64,000 nucleotides of DNA from Conchocele bisecta (lineage: Eukaryota > Mollusca > Bivalvia > Lucinida > Thyasiridae), in NCBI GenBank assembly GCA_029237695.1, contig CM055272.1:15178042-15242041 (forward strand). Reading direction: 5' to 3'. Within the stretch, counting starts at the first letter, position 1, and each line of letters begins with the position of its first letter. This document shows positions 53,401 to 59,400 of the stretch, one piece after another. Below the pieces are notes generated by a model, which worked only from the letters and a program-made list of their open reading frames with translations, did not search any database and was not told the origin of the DNA. Both the position numbers and the translations under genes were made by a program.

Positions 53401-56400
53401 TGTGACCTTGACCCTGGGCTTGGCGGGGGCAGGACGAACGTGGATTTGGCACAGGGCGGTAGACGACCATTAGAGCAACGCGTATATGAAATATGAAGTT
53501 GATCCGTGAATGGAAATAAAAATTATAAGATATTTACCTGAGCGTTAAAGTTTTTGAAGCACCAAGTATGTGACCTTGACCCTGGGATTGGTGGGGCAGG
53601 ACGAACGTGGATTTGGCACAGGGCGGTAGAGGACCATTAGAGCAATGCGTATATGAAATATGAAGATGATCCATGATCCATGAAAGAAAACAGAAAGTAA
53701 AAGATATTTACCCAAGCGTTAATGTTTTTGAAGCACTGGTTTGACGGGGGCAGAACGAACGTGTATTTGGCACAGGGCGGTAGAGGACCATTAGAGCAAT
53801 GCGTATATGCGTGTACGAGTTATGCTCTGGATACAAAATCAGAGCACGAAACAACAAAGGGAGATAAGTAAACAAGAATTCCGCGGAATCAGATGCCTCG
53901 CCTTGTCCCGCCTTGACCTCAAGCCTGGGCCCGAAAGCAATTTTCATTGGCTCGAACATATTATACAATTATTGACTAGTGAACCATAGAATATCAGATA
54001 ATTGTTTTATTATATGATAATAGTCTGTATATAGCACTTACGACCTTATGCTACTAGACAAAAATTGAAAAAGAATTTGAAAAAAAAAAATGGAAAAAAA
54101 GTTTAAAAATTAAAAATAATAATGCTTGCTACTGGAGCCCAGAATTTTTTTTAATAGTCCTATATTTATCTACATATATATGCACAGGTCCACATAATGC
54201 CACAATATTTTCAACACAGTTTACGGAAATGTAATATAATCATTTACCTGTATAAATTACCTGTAAGTGGTCAGTGGTCAGTTGCACATGCTAGCACATG
54301 CACAGGTGAATAGTCTGTATATAGCACTTACGACCTTATGCTACTGGACAAAATAATTTGAAAAAAAAAATGGAAAAAAAAAGTTTAAAAATAATAATGC
54401 TTGCTACTGGAGCCCAGATTTTTTTTCAGTCAAATTAAAAAATAATTTGAAGAAAAAAAATGAAAAAAAAAAATGAAAAAAAAAACAACAAAAAAAATTA
54501 AAAAAAAAAGTTTAAAAATAATAATGCTTGCTATTGGAGACCAGATTTTTTTTTTAATAGTCCTATATTTATCTACATATATCTGCACAGGTCCACATAA
54601 TGCCACAATATTTTCAACACAGTACCCAATGTAGTAATTTACCTGTATAAATTACCTGGTCAGCAGTGGTCAAGCACTGGACATCTGCACATGCTAGCCC
54701 ATGCTAGCACATGGTTCTCCCAGTTTCTATTGTTCTCTCTACAGGTAAGGTGTACAGAGCACACGAGAAAAGGTGTACAGAGCAGACGAGAAAACAGGTC
54801 TTCATGCATTATTGTCCAGTTTGTAGAGTGCGCAAAACAAAAAAGGGAGATAACTGAAAAATTAGCTATGCAAAGAGTTGTCATTCTTGTGCGCGACACA
54901 CCTCCGGGTCGTGTCTATGTGTGTGAAGTTTCATGAAAATCAAAGGGTGTGGTCGAGCTTATGCTCCGGACAGGAACTCAGTAAGCGAAAACAAAAAAGG
55001 GAGATAACTCAAAAATTAGCTATGCAAGAGTTGTCATTCTTGTGCAACGACACACCTTCGGTTCGTGGTCTAATTGAATGTGTTAAGTTTCATAAAAATA
55101 TTCCAAAGGGGGGTCGAGTTATGGTCAATCAGTGCGCGAAACAAAAAAGGGAGATAACTAAAAAATTAGCTAAGCAAGAGTTGTCATTCTTGTGCGCGAC
55201 ACACCTTCGGGTCGTGGTCTATGCATGTGTGAAGTTTCATGAAAATATTCGAAAGGGTGGTGGAGTTATGCTCCGGACACGAAATCAGTGCGAGAAACAA
55301 AAAAGAGAGATAACTCAAAAATTAGCTATGCAAGAGTTGTCATTCTTGTGCGCGACACACCTTCGGGTCGTGGTCTATGCATTTGTGAAGTTTCATGAAA
55401 ATATTCCAAATGGTGTTCGAGTTATGCTCCGGACAAGAAGTGTCTGCGGCGGACGCGGACGCGGCGCGCTGTCAAATCCATAGTATCCCCCGACGGAGTC
55501 CGGGGGATACAATAAAGGACAACATGTACCACATTTGCTGTGGTATATTTTATAAAAATATGTCATTCCATTAGAAAGATATTAAGGGAAATCTACTGTA
55601 AACACATCTAAAAAAACATGACGTCACGTCGTTCAGAAACATGTGATCACACACCTTGCAGTTTATCTTGTAATGATTTAAATCCTTCAGAGCTCCAGAT
55701 AGGCTTTGTGTCTAAAGCTTATTGTATCCCGATTTCAAATTGAATGCATATTTTATTTTTACAAATGGATTATTTATTTTCTTCATTATAAAATAGGGGA
55801 CAAATGAACAAATAAATTTAAACATTCACTTATTTGAGTGTATTATTACTTATTCACGTATTTATACTGTAATACAGCTGAAAATGTACTTAGTTGAGCT
55901 GCAAAAGTTGCATCCCAACTAAGTACATTTCCAACTTTATGTATTTCCACTACACAATTTGAAAATCAATGCGTATTTTTACATTGCTGTGAGTATTTTG
56001 TACTCCCACTGTTGATATTCAATGCGTATTGTGATCAATTAAATGAACGGTTTCAGAGGAGTTGTGTACACAAACTCTGTACCCTATATAGAATTGAATA
56101 CAAAGTTAACAAGGAGTTGTCAGAAGACAACGAAGCTCGTCTGTTGGCAGCCTTCACTCAAACTTGGCACAGTTTTATAAACTAGATTGATCAGTAAGCG
56201 AGGCTTACAGAATAACCCCCGCGTGGGCCCAGGTACCCCTAAATATGTAAAAAAAAAGCCAAGTGTGTGGGCGTGTGACCTGAACTCTGGGCTTGTGGGG
56301 GGGGGGGCGGGGGGGGGGGGGGGGGCTGGGGTGGCACGAACGTGAATTTGTCACAGGGTGGTAGAGGTCCATTGGAGCAATGCGTGTGTGAAGCAGATCC

Positions 56401-59400
56401 GAGAAAGGAAATAGAAGTTATAACCAATTTCTTTGATATTAAGTTTTGTAAATAGACTAAGTATGTGACCTTGACCTCGAGATCAGCGGGGATTTGTCAC
56501 AGCATGATAGTAGAACCTTAGAAGAATGCATGCATGAAATATTAAGAATTTTCGATGAAAGAAATAGAAGTTATAACTTATTTCTCTGATGTTAAGTTTT
56601 GTAAAGAGACTAAGTATTTGACCTTGACCTTGGGATCAGCGGGGGTTGAACGGTCATGGATTTGGCACAGCATGGTAGTAGAGCCTTACAGGAATGCATG
56701 TGTGAAATATTAAGCATTTTAGATGAAAGAAATAGAAGTTATAACAATATTTCTCTGATGTTAAGTTGTGTAAAGAGACTAAGTATTTGACCTTGACCTT
56801 GGGATCAGCGGGGGTTGGACGGTCGTGGATTTGGCACAGCATGGTAGTAGAGCCTTACAGGAATGCATGTGTGAAATATTAAGCATTTTAGATGAAGGAA
56901 ATAGAAGTTATAACAATATTTCTCTGATGTTAAGTTTAGTGACGGACGGACGCATGGACGGACAACCTGATTCCAGTATACCCCCCCACAACGAGTTGTG
57001 GAGGGTATAAAAACATGAATATTATATAACTTGACCTTGGGTTAAGGGGTGTGCGGTGGACCTTGACATTGGGGTCAGTGGTGGAAGGTGGGTCGTGGAT
57101 TTGCTATAGCATGATATAGCATATTAAGATGAATGCATGTACATGTATGAAATCAATGAGCTCCCTAAAAACTGAACTAAAGGTATCACTGTGCTAAATA
57201 TAGTACACATCGGCCAGTGGGTATGCTTTTGTAGTCCGGTATAAAAAAATAGTGCAGACGTTTTGAGGCCACAGACCCAGTTTGCTTGTAAATCCTGATC
57301 CATTACAGCCCAATTTTACTTGAGAAACATGTTGGGGTGTTTTTAACACCAGTTTCCAGCATATTTCTAGCATTTAAAAGAAATTACTGAGCCTGCTTGT
57401 CACGTGATGTGAACACTACGTCACATGACACTTTGATGATAAACAAAATGGCGGACAGGACAATGTTGAAATTTTCTTTCTTAGGAGAAAGTGAACATAT
57501 TGTTTAATTAGTGAAAATCCGGTGCAGACAGGTTGCAGGTTATGAACAGGTAGGTTCCACAGCATCCATACGAATAGTGAAAGTGTGAGAGAATGGCCAT
57601 ATTTGGAGGAATCGGTTAAGTTGTATAGTAAAACTAATTGGTGGTTGCTAGCCTAAAACAAAATTTAACCCAAAGTTAAGTTTATGAACGCACTAAGGTG
57701 GTGATTTTCTACAGCATGGTAGCTATTCACGTGAGGAATGCATGTATGAATGTGCTAAGTTTGTGATCTTGACCTTGGGGAAAGGGGTGGGGGTCATGGA
57801 TTTGGTGTAGCACAATAGAGGATCATCAGATGAATGCAGGTATGAAATATCAAGGCGTTCCCTGTAAAGACACAGAAGTTATAAAAAGACATTTACTCCA
57901 ACGTTAAGTTTATGATGTTGATCTTGGGGAAAGGGGTGGTGGGTGGGTCATGGATTTGCTGTAGCAAAATAGAGGATCATCAGATGAATGCATGTATGAA
58001 ATATCAAAGCGTTCACTGTAAAGAAACAGAAGTTACACAACATTTACCCCAACGTCAAGTTTATGAACATGCTAAGTTTGTGACCTTGACCTTGGGTTAA
58101 GGGTTGGGTGGTGGGTTGTGGATTTGCTACAGCATGATAGAGGGTCATCTGAGGAATACATGTATGAAATATCAAGGTGTTCCATAAAAGGAAACAGATG
58201 TTATAAGAAATTTACCCCAAATTAAGTTTATGAATGTGCTAAGTTTGTGACCTTGACCCTGGGGTAAGGAGTGGGCAGTGGGTCATGGATTTGCTATAGC
58301 ACGATAGGGTATCATCAAATGAATGCATGTATGCAATATGAAGGCGTTCCCTGTAAATAAACGGAAGTTACACAACATTTACTCCAACGTTAAGTTTATG
58401 AACATGCTAAGTTTGTGACCTTGACCTTGAGGTAAGGGTTTGGTGGTGGGTCGTGGATTTGCTACAGCATGATAGAGGGTCATCTGAGGAATGCATGTAT
58501 GAAATATCAAGGCGTTGCATGAAAGGAAATAGATGTTATAAGACATTTACCCCAACGTTAAGTTTATGAATGTGCTAAGTTTGTGACCCTGACCCTGGGG
58601 TAAGGGGTGGGCCGTGTGTCATGGATTTGCTATAGCACGATAGGGTATCATCAGATGAATGCATGTATGAAATATGAAGGCGTTCCATGAAAGGAAACAG
58701 ATGTTATAAGACATTTACCCCAACGTTAAGTATATGAATGTGCTAAGTTTGTGACCTTGACCTTGGGGTAAGGGTTGGGTGGTGGATCATGGATTTGCTA
58801 CAGCACGATAGAGGGTCATCTGAGGAATGCATGTATGAAATAACAAGGTGTTCTATGAAAGGAAACAGAAGTTATAAGACATTTACCCCAACGTTAAGTT
58901 TGTGGACGCCGACGCTGACGCCGCCGACGTGAGGAGCTGTGTACACAAACTATGCAGTTTTTCTGTCCGCCGTACTTACCGGTTTTTTTTTAAACTATCG
59001 TATAAAAAACACACAACTTCTCATAAAATTATGGACTACCGGGTAGAGTGAAAATTATTTTTTGACAACTGAATTGGTCAGAAAATTAACATATCACAGT
59101 CTATTCCAGTTAATTAGCATGATTAGAGTTGAAAGGGTTAACGAGCCAGTTGATAAGTCACGCTCACCTGGTTCCTGTACCATAGGAGTCTGGCTTCCAC
59201 GGGATAGATCCAAACTTAGCAGAATACAGCTCGGCGTAATAATTCCTTGGCTCTGAGGTACAAAAGTGAAAAGTTAAAGGGTTTAACCTCACAGCAACAA
59301 CTAAGGTCATATGAAACAAGACACACGATTTTGTGTGATCTTTCATGAAAAATATTTACAGAAACTGTGACATTCTCTGTAAATGACATAGAAAGTTGAC

